This document shows positions 25,109 through 33,494 of a stretch of 64,000 nt of DNA, in pieces (the first letter of the stretch is position 1; the number at the start of each line of letters is the position of its first letter). This DNA comes from Kitasatospora aureofaciens (GTDB lineage: Bacteria > Actinomycetota > Actinomycetes > Streptomycetales > Streptomycetaceae), in assembly GCF_019192735.1 (NCBI RefSeq), contig NZ_JAHTKP010000005.1:124001-188000 (forward strand), given 5' to 3'. The position numbers were made by a program, and so were the translations under genes. The notes under the pieces are model-generated. The model saw only the letters and a program-made list of their open reading frames with translations, ran no database searches and was not told the DNA's origin.

Positions 25109-25746
25109 GACGTCGTACCTCGTCCACTCTCGGAGCCCTCGCCCGCCGGGCGGGGCCGCGCTTCCAGAATCCGGAACCCGTTGGCCGACGTGACCCGGGA
25201 GGTCGGGTAGCCCTGCTCGTTCAGCCACTGCTGCAGCGAGTCCGAGCCCAGGTGCTTCTGCACGACCAGGAACGCCGAACCGTCGGGGGTCAGCCGGCCG
25301 AGCCAGTGCGTCAGCAGCCGGCGCAGCGCGGCCTTGCCGATCCGGATCGGCGGGTTGGAGTAGATGGTCGCGAAGCGGACGTCCTCGGGGACGTCGTCGG
25401 GCAGCGCGGCCTGCACGTTGCCCAGCCCCAGCGCCTCGGCGTTCAGCCGCACCAGCTCCAGGGCGCGCTCGTTGACGTCCACCGCCCAGACCGGGAGGCG
25501 CTTGCGCCGGGTCGCCCAGGTGAGCGCGATCGGGCCGTAGCCGCAGCCGATGTCCAGGATCGGGCCGCGGACGCGCGGCGGCGGGGCGTGCTCCAGCAGG
25601 ATCCGGGTGCCCGGGTCGAGCCGGCTGCGCGAGAACACCCCGGCGTCGGTGGTCAGTTCCAGGGTGACGTCCGGCAGGGAGACCGTGATCGGCCGGCGCT
25701 CGCTGGCGACCTCGGGTGCACCCGTGAAGTAGTGCGAGCCGGACAT
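25105..25746 (-). CDS. Class I methyltransferase, RsmC-like
   Basis: This 213-residue protein has the SAM site ILDIGCGYGPIAL, acidic motif AVDVNERALELV and catalytic YSNPPIR, as in 16S rRNA guanine-N2 methyltransferases (RsmC/RlmG type). At this length it corresponds to the single catalytic domain seen in actinobacteria; E. coli RsmC has an extra N-terminal domain. ATG 25746 (MSGSHYFTG) follows GGGGAA. It is coupled to the TrmH-type gene by a 4-bp overlap, forming an RNA-modification pair. Confidence 0.88.
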   Translation of the reverse strand: MSGSHYFTGAPEVASERRPITVSLPDVTLELTTDAGVFSRSRLDPGTRILLEHAPPPRVRGPILDIGCGYGPIALTWATRRKRLPVWAVDVNERALELVRLNAEALGLGNVQAALPDDVPEDVRFATIYSNPPIRIGKAALRRLLTHWLGRLTPDGSAFLVVQKHLGSDSLQQWLNEQGYPTSRVTSANGFRILEARPRPAGEGSESGRGTTS

Positions 25747-25882
25747 GCTGTTCCCCGTCGTTCGTAAGGGCCTCGGGGCCACCGGGTGGGTGTGGGTAAG
25801 CCCTGGTACGGCACCGATCGTACCCCCGGCGGCCCGAGGCGCGTCCCGGCGCGGGCCGGGTGCGGCCCCTCCGGTCGGGCGG

Positions 25883-26350
25883 TTACAGGGTGCCCGGGGT
25901 CTTGCGGGTGGCCACGTTGATCCGGTTCCAGGTGTTGATCGTGAAGCACACCGAGATCAGGTGGGCCAGCTCCTCCTCGCCGAAGTGGGCGGCGGCCCGT
26001 GCGTACACCGCGTCCGAGACGCCCCCGCCGATGGCGGTGATCTCCTCGGCCAGCGCCAGGGCGGCCCGCTCGCGCTCCGAGTACACCCCGGCCGGAGCCT
26101 CGTGCCACACCGGCAGCAGGTAGATCCGCTCGTCGGTCTCGCCGGCCTTGCGGGCGTCCTTGGCATGCATGTCCAGGCAGTACGCGCAGCCGTTCAGCTG
26201 CGAGGTGCGCATCTGCACCAGCTCGACCAGGGCCGGGTCCAGGCCCTCGCGGGCGGCGGCGTCCAGGGCGATCATCGCGCGGAACACCTTGGGGACGGTG
26301 CGGGCGTAGTTGAGGCGGGCGGGGGCTTCGGTGATCTCGTTCGTCGTCAT
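25883..26350 (-). CDS. Carboxymuconolactone decarboxylase/AhpD-like protein
   Basis: This 155-residue protein has the alkylhydroperoxidase signature: Glu in LVELVQMR, then LNGCAYCLDMHAKDA with the redox CxxC and a following His. Such proteins remove peroxides through the Cys pair. ATG 26350 (MTTNEIT) is chosen over a start ten codons upstream. No electron-donor gene is next to it, so the physiological partner is unknown. Confidence 0.88.
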   Translation of the reverse strand: MTTNEITEAPARLNYARTVPKVFRAMIALDAAAREGLDPALVELVQMRTSQLNGCAYCLDMHAKDARKAGETDERIYLLPVWHEAPAGVYSERERAALALAEEITAIGGGVSDAVYARAAAHFGEEELAHLISVCFTINTWNRINVATRKTPGTL

Positions 26351-26548
26351 GACTACGACTCTAGGGAGGGAATGCACCATGGCTATGGGTCATTCGATCA
26401 CTGGATTCGTGGGTCAATTGTGGGGGAGACGGGTGACCGGGCAACACGCCGGGGCGGCGTCGGCACGTCGCGTCCGGGCGCCCGGCGGCGGATACTGAGT
26501 ACCGCCATCCGGGCCCGTGGGAGCCTCCGAACAGCGAGGACGGACGCC

Positions 26549-26746
26549 ATGCCGCAGAATCACGAGGACTACCTGATCGACGAGGCCGTCGAGACCGTCG
26601 AGCCCGACGACGAGGCACCCGAGGGCGACGAGTACGACGAAGTGGCCGAACGCCGGGCCCTCGGCGCCGACCCCGCCACCGACGTCGCGGACGCCGCCGA
26701 GCAGAGCCGGGTGGTCCAGCTCGACGAGGACGAGTACCGGGAGTAG
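26549..26746 (+). CDS. Small acidic protein, DUF5709-like
   Basis: This 65-residue, very acidic protein (start MPQNHEDYLIDEAVETVEP, end VQLDEDEYRE) has GAGGAC nine bases before the ATG. The sequence resembles the C-terminal part of DUF5709 proteins of actinobacteria, whose function is unknown. It has no signal or membrane segment and stands alone between minus-strand genes. Confidence 0.65.
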   Translation: MPQNHEDYLIDEAVETVEPDDEAPEGDEYDEVAERRALGADPATDVADAAEQSRVVQLDEDEYRE

Positions 26747-26772
26747 GGCTACCGAGCCACCGGGCCGCCGGG

Positions 26773-29382
26773 CTACAGGGCGCGGCGGCGCTGGAGCCAC
26801 GCGAACGCCGCCCAGCCCGGCAGCACCGGCAGGATCAGCGTCAGCGAACGGTAGAGGACCACGGCGGCCACCGCGCCGCCCTCCTCCATCGACGCCGCCG
26901 ACTGGAGCAGGCCGACCAGCACCCCGTCCATCACACCCGCCCCGCCCGGCGTCGGCGCCGCGTTGCCGACCGGGCTGCCGGTCAGGAACACCACCGCGAC
27001 CGCCGCGAACGACGGCTCCCGGCCCACCGCGCGCGCACAGCAGTACAGGCAGGTGGTCAGACACATCGAGACCAGCAACTGCCCGGTGATCCCGACCGTC
27101 AGCCGCCCCGGATTGCGCAGCAGCTCCAGCAGCCGGGGCAGCACCTCGGCCGTCAGCGGCCGCAGCCGCGCCGCCAGCCACCGCCGGGCCGGCGGCACGG
27201 CCGACACCGCGGCCAGCAGCACCGCGGCCCCGGCCAGACCGCCCGCCACGGCGGGCAGCGCGTCCAGCTCGGAGCCGCCCGGCTCCTGGCCCAGCAGATA
27301 GACGAACGCGCCCAGCTGCAGCAGATGCAGCACCAGGCCGATCAGCTGGCCGACGCCGACACTGGACAGCGCCTGTGCGGTCGGAATGCCGGACTGCTGC
27401 AGAAGCCGGGTGTTCAACGCGACCCCGCCGACCCCGCCCGGGGACACCAGCTTCACGAACGACCCGGCGACCTGCGCGAACACCGCGTTCCGGAAGTCCA
27501 ACCGCTCCGGCACGAAGCCGACGAACCCCATCGCGGCGGTCACGTGGCTCGCCGCCGCCGCGACCAGGGCGAGCAGCAGCCACACCGGATCGGCGTCGGC
27601 CACGGCGGCGATCGGATTCTGCTCCGCCGAGAACAGCTGCGGAATCAACAGCCACCCGGCCACCACGCCACCCGCCACGGCCAGCAGCGTCCGAGGCCGC
27701 AGCCGCTCCAGTTTCACCGCCCGCACCGGCGCCTGCGGCCGCATCCGCAGCACCTCGGCCCGGATGGCGTCGAGCAGATCGGTGGGAGGCGCGGCGGCTT
27801 CGGCGGGGGTGGTGGGGTCGGCCGCTGGTGACTGTGCGGTGGTGGCTTGGCGCGGGAGGACTGGGGCGGGATTGCGCCGGCTGGCTGCCCGCTCGGTGGC
27901 TGGCGGGGCTGCTGTGCGGCGTTTGAGGGAGTGGCGGGTGGTGGGGGCGAGGGCTATGGGCTGGAGGAGGGGGAGGGCGGCGGCGACGGGGTCGGGGCCG
28001 AGGGTGGTGACGGCGGTGCGGACGGAGCGGGCGGCGCCGGTGCGGAGGGCGAGGGTGGTGAGGAGCTGGGCGATGTCGCAGCGGAGGACCAGTTCGCTCG
28101 CCGCGATGTCGCCGTCCGCGAAGTCGGTCAGGTGCACCGCGCCCGCGTCGTCCACCAGGAGGGCGGAGGGGACGAGCGCCCGGTGCGCGATTTCCCGGCG
28201 CTGGAGGAGGGCGAGCTGCCGCCAGGCGTCGGTGAGGAGGGCGTCGGTGATCTCCTCGTCGGCGAGTTCGTCGAGGGTGCGGCCGGCGAGGTGCTCGTAG
28301 GCGATGAGGGCGGTGTCCTGGCCGAGGCCGGCGGTGGCGGCGATGCGGCGGGTGCGGACGCCGGCGGCGATGGCCGCGTACGAGACCAGGGCCTCGTGTT
28401 CCAGGCCGGTGCGCGGGGAGCGCAGGGCGCGCGGGTGGGGCGCGGTGCGCAGTCGCAGGCGCCGCCAGGCGCGGTGGACGGCGGCGGCGGTGACGGCCTG
28501 GCGGTCGAGCAGCTGGACGTCGAGGTCGGGGTGGCCGTCGGCCTGGTGGACGCGGTAACGGTCGGGGCCGGTGGGGTGGACGTCGGTGGGGCGGAGGCCG
28601 CTTTCGCGGAGGCTGCGGCGGATCTCGGCGGGCCGGGGCCGGGGGTCGGGGCTGCCGACGGCGTAGAGGACGCCGTGGGCGGCGGTCCAGCCGAGGAGGA
28701 GGCCGAGCAGCAGGGCGGTGGGGGTGGCGTAGCCGCCGGCGAGTCCGGCGAGGCCGGAGAGGGCGAGGACGGCCCGGGGGACGCGCCGTTCGCGGCTGCC
28801 GGAGGCGGTGATGAAGGCGAGGACGGGGGCGAGGTAGCCGTACACCGGCTCGCTGTGGCCGAGGTGGCCACCGGGGAGGGGCTGGGTGAGCGCGGCGGTC
28901 AGGGAGGCCGGGGCGAGTCCGTCGGCCCAGAGGTCGAGGGCGAGCGAGACACCGTAGGCGAGGACGGCGGCGAGCAGGCCGTCGGAGACCTGTTGGAGGG
29001 CGCGCCGCCGGTCGGGGCCGAGCAGGCGGCGGGCGGCGAGGCCGACCGGGAGGAGCAGGACGGCGGCGGTGGTGAGGCCGCCGGCGAGGCCGGCCAGCGG
29101 GCGGGGTACGAGTTCGGTGGCCTCGGCGACGTCGGCGGCGACGCCGCCGGTGGTGGCGCGCGCGTAGTCGGCGAGGAGCAGGGCGAGGGCGATGCCGAAG
29201 AGGCCGGTGAGCAGCCGGATCAGGGCGACCGGCTGCCGGATCCGGCCGGTGCCGGCCACCGGTCCGCGCGGGCCCCGCGGTCCGCGCGGACCGTGCACAC
29301 GTATCTGCCCCGGCGCACCTGCGGTCTCGCCACCGCCGGTGCCGCCGTCCGTTCTCCCCGTCACGATCGCCACGGGGGGCAT
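26773..29382 (-). CDS. Large membrane protein: kinase-like domain plus LPG-synthase/flippase-type membrane domain
   Basis: This 869-residue protein has about seven N-terminal membrane helices, a soluble middle with kinase-like remnants (LIAYEHLAGRTLDELAD, then HRALVPSALLVDD and VHLTDFADGD in place of HRD...N and DFG), and a C-terminal domain of about eight helices of the UPF0104/LPG_synthase_TM type (FAQVAGSFVKLVSPGGVGGVA; GSPVGNAAPTPGGAGVMDG). The last is found in MprF-like lipid flippases and in glycolipid-related proteins. The kinase part keeps a likely metal-binding Asp, but not a normal catalytic loop. Role: probably lipid-linked envelope chemistry; the substrate is unknown. Confidence 0.8.
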   Translation of the reverse strand: MPPVAIVTGRTDGGTGGGETAGAPGQIRVHGPRGPRGPRGPVAGTGRIRQPVALIRLLTGLFGIALALLLADYARATTGGVAADVAEATELVPRPLAGLAGGLTTAAVLLLPVGLAARRLLGPDRRRALQQVSDGLLAAVLAYGVSLALDLWADGLAPASLTAALTQPLPGGHLGHSEPVYGYLAPVLAFITASGSRERRVPRAVLALSGLAGLAGGYATPTALLLGLLLGWTAAHGVLYAVGSPDPRPRPAEIRRSLRESGLRPTDVHPTGPDRYRVHQADGHPDLDVQLLDRQAVTAAAVHRAWRRLRLRTAPHPRALRSPRTGLEHEALVSYAAIAAGVRTRRIAATAGLGQDTALIAYEHLAGRTLDELADEEITDALLTDAWRQLALLQRREIAHRALVPSALLVDDAGAVHLTDFADGDIAASELVLRCDIAQLLTTLALRTGAARSVRTAVTTLGPDPVAAALPLLQPIALAPTTRHSLKRRTAAPPATERAASRRNPAPVLPRQATTAQSPAADPTTPAEAAAPPTDLLDAIRAEVLRMRPQAPVRAVKLERLRPRTLLAVAGGVVAGWLLIPQLFSAEQNPIAAVADADPVWLLLALVAAAASHVTAAMGFVGFVPERLDFRNAVFAQVAGSFVKLVSPGGVGGVALNTRLLQQSGIPTAQALSSVGVGQLIGLVLHLLQLGAFVYLLGQEPGGSELDALPAVAGGLAGAAVLLAAVSAVPPARRWLAARLRPLTAEVLPRLLELLRNPGRLTVGITGQLLVSMCLTTCLYCCARAVGREPSFAAVAVVFLTGSPVGNAAPTPGGAGVMDGVLVGLLQSAASMEEGGAVAAVVLYRSLTLILPVLPGWAAFAWLQRRRAL

Positions 29383-29447
29383 GCTCCCATGCCGTCCTGA
29401 GGACCGGGCCGGGCTCCCTGCGCCTGCCGGGTCGGCAGGGCGACCAG

Positions 29448-29750
29448 GTGCCGCAGGTTGACGTGCCGGGGGCGGCTGATGGTGTGGGCGATGAGACCGT
29501 CGCCTGTCTGCGCCGGGACGCCGGACTGTACCCGGAGGACGCCCGGTTGAGCGCGCTGGTCGGCGAACCCTCGGTGCGCAGCGAGGAGTTCCGCCGGCTC
29601 TGGGCGGACCACCAGGTGCGGGAGAAGACCCACGGGGTGAAGCTGATCCACCACCCGCTGGTCGGTGAACCGGACTTCGGCTGCGAGACGTTGAGCGTGA
29701 ACGGCGCGCCGGACCAGCTGCTGGTGGCGTTCACGGCGCCGGCCGGCTAG
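29448..29750 (+). pseudogene. Remnant of MmyB-like XRE regulator (C-terminal end only)
   Basis: From about 29495 the frame encodes the last 80 residues of the MmyB-type ligand-binding domain found after a helix-turn-helix in many Streptomyces regulators: LRRDAGLYPEDARLSALVGE, FRRLWADHQVREKTHGVKLI, HHPLVGEPDF, DQLLVAF. The DNA-binding half and most of the sensor domain, some 180 residues, are missing, and the flank to the left is the start of another gene. No good ribosome site precedes the GTG at 29448. It is most likely a decayed fragment. Confidence 0.7.
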
Positions 29751-29870
29751 CCGACGGCGCAGAAGCTCGCGCTGCTCGCGAGTTGGACGGCGGACAGCAG
29801 CCCTGTACGGGCGGAGTGAGCGGGCGCGCGTGTCTTGAGGTGTGGCCCGGGCCCGCCGTCACTACTCTGC

Positions 29871-29920
29871 GTCCATGAGCGCCTGCGAAACCGTGCGTCC
29901 ATGAACGCTTGCGAAGACCT
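29871..29920 (+). repeat. 24-bp imperfect tandem duplication at gene start
   Basis: GCGTCCATGAGCGCCTGCGA (from 29871) and GCGTCCATGAACGCTTGCGA (from 29895) are adjacent near-copies, each containing an ATG. The second is the start region of the zinc-finger gene; the first leads out of frame within a few codons. Confidence 0.8.
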
Positions 29921-30167
29921 CGCCATGGCCCCCCGGACCATCGATCCCCTCCCGCCCACCGACGGCTGCGCCGAGTGCCTGGCCCAGGGCCGCCGGGACT
30001 GGGTGCACCTGCGGATCTGCCTGGACTGCGGCCACATCGGCTGCTGCGACTTCTCGCCGCAGCGGCATGCCACCGCGCACTTCCATGCGACCTCGCACCC
30101 GGTGATCCGCTCGTACGAGCCGGGGGAGGACTGGCGATGGTGCTTCGTCCACGAGGTCATGGGCTGA
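29901..30167 (+). CDS. UBP-type zinc finger protein
   Basis: This 88-residue protein is essentially one ZnF-UBP domain: GCAECLAQGRRDWVHLRICL, DCGHIGCCD, then His residues in RHATAHFHATSHPV and a final WCFVHE. Cys and His spacing fits the binuclear or trinuclear zinc site of the family. In bacteria the partner is unknown, as ubiquitin is absent. ATG 29901 lies in the second copy of a duplicated start segment; MAPRTIDP at 29925 is an alternative start. Confidence 0.82.
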   Translation: MNACEDLAMAPRTIDPLPPTDGCAECLAQGRRDWVHLRICLDCGHIGCCDFSPQRHATAHFHATSHPVIRSYEPGEDWRWCFVHEVMG

Positions 30168-30223
30168 GCGGCTGAGCAGCTGGGCGGCTGGGCGGCTGAG
30201 CAGCTGAGCAGCTGAGCGGCCGA
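30168..30223 (+). repeat. 9-bp tandem repeat after zinc-finger gene
   Basis: About six copies of GGCTGAGCA-like units (GCTGAGCAG, GCTGGGCGG variants) begin right after the stop codon. Confidence 0.85.
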
Positions 30224-30345
30224 GGGCGCAGGGGTGCCGTTTCCGGTGGCACCGGGATGAAACCCGGATAAAATCCGGACATAACGCCCGTGCGGCCCTC
30301 CGGCCGACGTCCGTCCGGCCGGTGACCGCCGAAGGGAGGCCGACG

Positions 30346-30618
30346 ATGACCAAGCGAACATCGGGCAGCACCGACAAGCTCCGCCGGGGCACCCAGGAAC
30401 TGCTGGAGCGCCGCGGCATGGCGAGCAGCCCCAAGCCGCTCGTGCCACGGCTGCGCATGAACGCCCCACCCGCCGCCACCGCCGGGTTCGCCGCCGGCGA
30501 CCCCTTCCGGCACGGCGGACGCGAGACGGGGATGTCGGCGGCGCACGCCGCCCCGGCGATGCACGCCGAGCTCAAGGGCCACCGGCACCGGGGCGCGGAG
30601 AAGCACTCCGCACACTGA
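30346..30618 (+). CDS. Small basic protein of unknown function
   Basis: This 90-residue protein has AGGGAGG six bases before the ATG. It is basic and His/Arg-rich (start MTKRTSGSTDKLRRGTQELL, end HRHRGAEKHSAH), with no signal peptide or membrane helix. I do not recognise the family. The strong ribosome site and the terminator hairpin that follows at 30633-30667 support a real gene. Confidence 0.65.
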   Translation: MTKRTSGSTDKLRRGTQELLERRGMASSPKPLVPRLRMNAPPAATAGFAAGDPFRHGGRETGMSAAHAAPAMHAELKGHRHRGAEKHSAH

Positions 30619-30632
30619 ACGGTCCTGCAGTG

Positions 30633-30667
30633 CAGGGGCGGGCGCCCGATTCGGGTGTCCGCCCCTG
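30633..30667 (+). terminator. Terminator hairpin
   Basis: CAGGGGCGG...CCCG (30633-30648) pairs with CGGG...CCGCCCCTG (30652-30667) around a small internal bulge. It lies 15 bp after the preceding stop codon. Confidence 0.65.
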
Positions 30668-30812
30668 ACGTGCGATCAGGGTCGGCTTTCAGGGTCGGAT
30701 CGGGGGCCGTCCCGGATGGGCCGGGCCGCCGCTCTCGCACAGACTCGTCCGGTAAGCGCCGCCACTCGGCGCCACCACTCGCCGGGCGAGCCCCAGTTGG
30801 AGATCGATCTGC

Positions 30813-32039
30813 ATGAACACCCGTACGCGCAGCCGTCGTTGGACCGTCCTCGCGGCTACGGGGGCCCTGCTGGCCGCCGTCACGGCCGGGGCGGCGACGC
30901 CCGCCCTGGCGGCGGACCGGACGCCGGTCGCCGTCGCCGCCGCCACGGGCGAGGCCGGGCCGCTGGACCGGGACACGCTCGCGAGCACGATCGACGCCCT
31001 GCCCGCGAACATCACCGGCGCGCTGGTCCGGGTCGGCGGCCGGGGCGCGCACTGGCGCGGCACGTCGGGGGAGGACGTCCCGGCGGACGCCCGGTTCCGG
31101 ATCGGCAGCATCTCCAAGGTGTTCACCGCCACCGTGATGCTCCAACTCGCCGCCGAGGGCAAGGTGGACCTGAACGGCACCGTGCAGCAGTACCTGCCCG
31201 GGCTGCTGCCGGCCGGCTACCCGCCCGTCACCGTCGGCCAGTTGCTCGACCACACCAGCGGCCTGCCCGGCGGTGGCGGCATGACGTCGGGGGACGGCAG
31301 CGCGCAGTGGTTCGTCGCGCACAAGGCGGACGGCTGGACACCCGAGCAGGTGGTTGCCGACATGCTCACCCAGCCGATGAGCTTCCAGCCCGGTACGGCC
31401 CAGCAGTACAACGGCAACAACACCTACGTCGCCGGGATGGTGATCGAGAAGGTCACCGGCGACACGTTCGCCGACCAGGTGGCGCGGCGGATCGCCGGCC
31501 CGCTCGGCCTGCGCGACACGTACGTCCCGGCCGCCGACGACCTCGACCTCCCGGACCCGCACGCGACCGGCTACGTGGACGTCCCGGCCGCCGACGGGAC
31601 GACGACCCGGGCGGACGTCACCGAGCAGAGCCCGTACCCGTGGGCCGAGGGCGGGATGATCTCCACCCCCGCCGACCTGGAGCGCTTCCTCACCGCGCTG
31701 TTCCGCGGCCGGCTGCTGCCGCCCGCCCAGCAGGCCGAACTGTTCAACGTCCCGGACCTGCCGAACAACCACAACAAGAACTGCGAGATCGGCCCGACGG
31801 CCGGGCACGCGTGCTTCAGCAAGGGCCTGATGCGCGCCACCCTGCCGAACGGCACGGAGATCTGGGGCAAGACCGGCGCGCGGCCCGGTTACAGCAGCGG
31901 CGTGTTCGCCACCCGCGACCTCTCCCGCACCGCGGTGATCGCGCTCAACCCGACCGGCCTCAACGGCGAGGAGTTCCCGACCCTGTGGAAGCTGGCGACC
32001 GCCTCGTTCGGCTCCGGCCAGGTATACGGCTCCCACTGA
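30813..32039 (+). CDS. Secreted serine hydrolase, beta-lactamase/D-Ala-D-Ala carboxypeptidase family
   Basis: This 408-residue protein has a signal peptide (twin Arg at RSRRWTVLAA, hydrophobic core, ATPALAA cleavage site). The penicillin-binding fold motifs are present: SxxK as SISK in RIGSISKVFTATVM, YxN as YNGNN, and GKTG near the end (WGKTGARPGYSSG). Such enzymes trim D-alanine from peptidoglycan or hydrolyse D-amino peptides and esters in the cell envelope. It stands alone upstream of an ECF sigma factor 70 bp away. Confidence 0.9.
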   Translation: MNTRTRSRRWTVLAATGALLAAVTAGAATPALAADRTPVAVAAATGEAGPLDRDTLASTIDALPANITGALVRVGGRGAHWRGTSGEDVPADARFRIGSISKVFTATVMLQLAAEGKVDLNGTVQQYLPGLLPAGYPPVTVGQLLDHTSGLPGGGGMTSGDGSAQWFVAHKADGWTPEQVVADMLTQPMSFQPGTAQQYNGNNTYVAGMVIEKVTGDTFADQVARRIAGPLGLRDTYVPAADDLDLPDPHATGYVDVPAADGTTTRADVTEQSPYPWAEGGMISTPADLERFLTALFRGRLLPPAQQAELFNVPDLPNNHNKNCEIGPTAGHACFSKGLMRATLPNGTEIWGKTGARPGYSSGVFATRDLSRTAVIALNPTGLNGEEFPTLWKLATASFGSGQVYGSH

Positions 32040-32108
32040 GGTCAGTGTCGGTGGCCTGCGGTACGTTCGTGCCGTTCACAGGGCACGGCAGGACGACGGG
32101 GGCACACG

Positions 32109-33098
32109 ATGGCCGACGTGATCACGGAGGAGCCGGTCGAGCTCCAACTGGAGCGGTACCGGACCGAACTGACGGGCTACTGCTACCGGATGCTCGGCTC
32201 GGTCTTCGAGGCCGAGGACGCCGTCCAGGAGACCATGGTCCGCGCCTGGCGCGGCCACAAGGGCTTCGAGGGCCGGGCCGCGCTGCGCTCCTGGCTGTAC
32301 CGGATCGCCACCAACGTCTGCCTGGACGCGCTGAACGGCCGCAACAACCGGGCCCGCCCGATGGACCTGGCCGGCCCGGTGACGGTGGCCACCGCGAGCG
32401 ACACCCAGCTGCCCGAGGTGACCTGGATCGGCCCCGCGCCGGACGGCCGGGTACTGCCCGAGACCGGGGACCCGGCCGAGGTGGCCGCCCAGCGCGAGTC
32501 GGTGAAGCTGGCGTTCGTCGCCGTGCTCCAGCGCCTCGCGCCCCGGCAGCGGGCGGTGCTGATCCTGCGCGAGGTGCTCGGCTGGAAGGCCGCCGAGGCG
32601 GCCGAACTGCTCGGCGTCACGGTGGCCTCGGTCAACAGCGCGCTCCAGCGGGCGCGCGCGGTGCTCGCCGCGGACGGCGAGGCCGCCCGTCCGGCCCCCG
32701 CCCTGGACGACGACCACCGCGCGCTGCTGGACCGCTACGTCAGCGCCTTCGAGGCGTACGACATGGACGGCCTTGCCGCGCTGCTGCACGAGGACGTCAC
32801 GCTCAACATGCCGCCGTACGCGATGTGGCTGCAGGGCCGGGACGAGATCCGGGCATGGATGCTCGGCCCGGGCCACGGCTGCCGGGGCTCCCGCCTGATC
32901 CCGGTGACGGCCAACGGCGGCCCGGCCTTCGGCCAGTACCGGCCGAGCCCGGCGGGCGGGCACGAGCCCTGGGCGCTGATCGTGCCGGAGGTGTCAGCGG
33001 GCCGGATCACCGGGTTCACCAACTTCCTCGACACCGACGTGGTGTTCCCGCTGTTCGGCCTCCCGCCCCGGCTCGAAGCCGAGGAGGCCGGCAGGTAG
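32109..33098 (+). CDS. ECF-type sigma factor with SnoaL-like C-terminal domain
   Basis: This 329-residue protein has sigma region 2 (YCYRMLGSVFEAEDAVQETM), region 4 (LAPRQRAVLILREVLGWKAA, then LLGVTVASVNSALQRAR) and, from about residue 200, a SnoaL-like domain (LLDRYVSAFEAYDMDGLAAL onward). The layout matches the ECF groups whose C-terminal domain replaces a separate anti-sigma factor by controlling activity in cis. Its last 105 bp overlap a convergent STAS-domain gene. Confidence 0.88.
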   Translation: MADVITEEPVELQLERYRTELTGYCYRMLGSVFEAEDAVQETMVRAWRGHKGFEGRAALRSWLYRIATNVCLDALNGRNNRARPMDLAGPVTVATASDTQLPEVTWIGPAPDGRVLPETGDPAEVAAQRESVKLAFVAVLQRLAPRQRAVLILREVLGWKAAEAAELLGVTVASVNSALQRARAVLAADGEAARPAPALDDDHRALLDRYVSAFEAYDMDGLAALLHEDVTLNMPPYAMWLQGRDEIRAWMLGPGHGCRGSRLIPVTANGGPAFGQYRPSPAGGHEPWALIVPEVSAGRITGFTNFLDTDVVFPLFGLPPRLEAEEAGR

Positions 33099-33320
33099 GG
33101 CATCAGGTTCCGGCGCCACGGGCAGGACGTCGGCCAGTCCGCTGAACGCGAGCAGTTCCCGCAGGGAGCCGCTCGCGTTCAGCAGCAGCACGCCGACCCC
33201 GTGCCGGGCGGCGGCGAGCCGGAGCCGGGCGAGGGCGTCGACGACGGCCAGGTCGGGGGCGGTGAGGGCGCCGAGGTCACAGGTCAGTGTGGGGTGGGCG
33301 CTGATTCGTTTGGTCTCCAT
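32994..33320 (-). CDS. STAS-domain protein (anti-sigma factor antagonist-like)
   Basis: This 108-residue protein (start METKRISAHPTLTCDLGALT) has the STAS pattern: DLAVVDALARLRLAAARHGV, a central strand GVLLLNASGSLRELLAFSGL and a final helix. STAS proteins of this kind bind anti-sigma kinases or other partners. The conserved phosphorylatable Ser of RsbV is not obvious. The C-terminal third overlaps the 3' end of the sigma gene on the other strand by 105 bp; the tail beyond GLADVLPV is low complexity and may be little constrained. Confidence 0.7.
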   Translation of the reverse strand: METKRISAHPTLTCDLGALTAPDLAVVDALARLRLAAARHGVGVLLLNASGSLRELLAFSGLADVLPVAPEPDALPAGLLGFEPGREAEQREHHVGVEEVGEPGDPAR

Positions 33321-33355
33321 GCAGATTGGACTGCTCCGAGGGCCCCGGCTCATCG

Positions 33356-33436
33356 GTCCGGGGCGAGGACAGTCCGGGGCGAGAACGGTCCGGGGCGAGA
33401 ACGACTCGGGGCGAGAAATGGCCAGGGGTGAGAACG
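33356..33436. repeat. 16-bp tandem repeat, five copies, between divergent genes
   Basis: Units of GTCCGGGGCGAGAACG start at 33356, 33372, 33388, 33404 and 33420. The second and third are exact; the others differ at two to four bases. They lie between the STAS gene (leftward) and the NUDIX gene (rightward), so they sit in or near both promoters. Confidence 0.9.
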
Positions 33437-33494
33437 GCCCGGCCGGTGGCAGAGTAGGGGCCGCAGATACCCCCGTGCCCGAGGAGGACCCGCC

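Noticed and set aside
26310..26498. A 62-codon plus-strand frame in the spacer before the small acidic gene
   Set aside because: No ribosome site suits its start, it begins inside the AhpD-like gene, and the translation is Arg/Gly-rich without any recognisable feature.
26414..29734. A 1106-codon minus-strand frame overlapping the flippase-like gene
   Set aside because: The translation is an Arg/Pro-rich frame-shifted version of the 26773-29382 gene with no motifs.
33356..33436. Possible CRISPR array (regular 16-bp repeats)
   Set aside because: The units are directly adjacent with no unique spacers and no cas genes are present; it is a simple tandem repeat.
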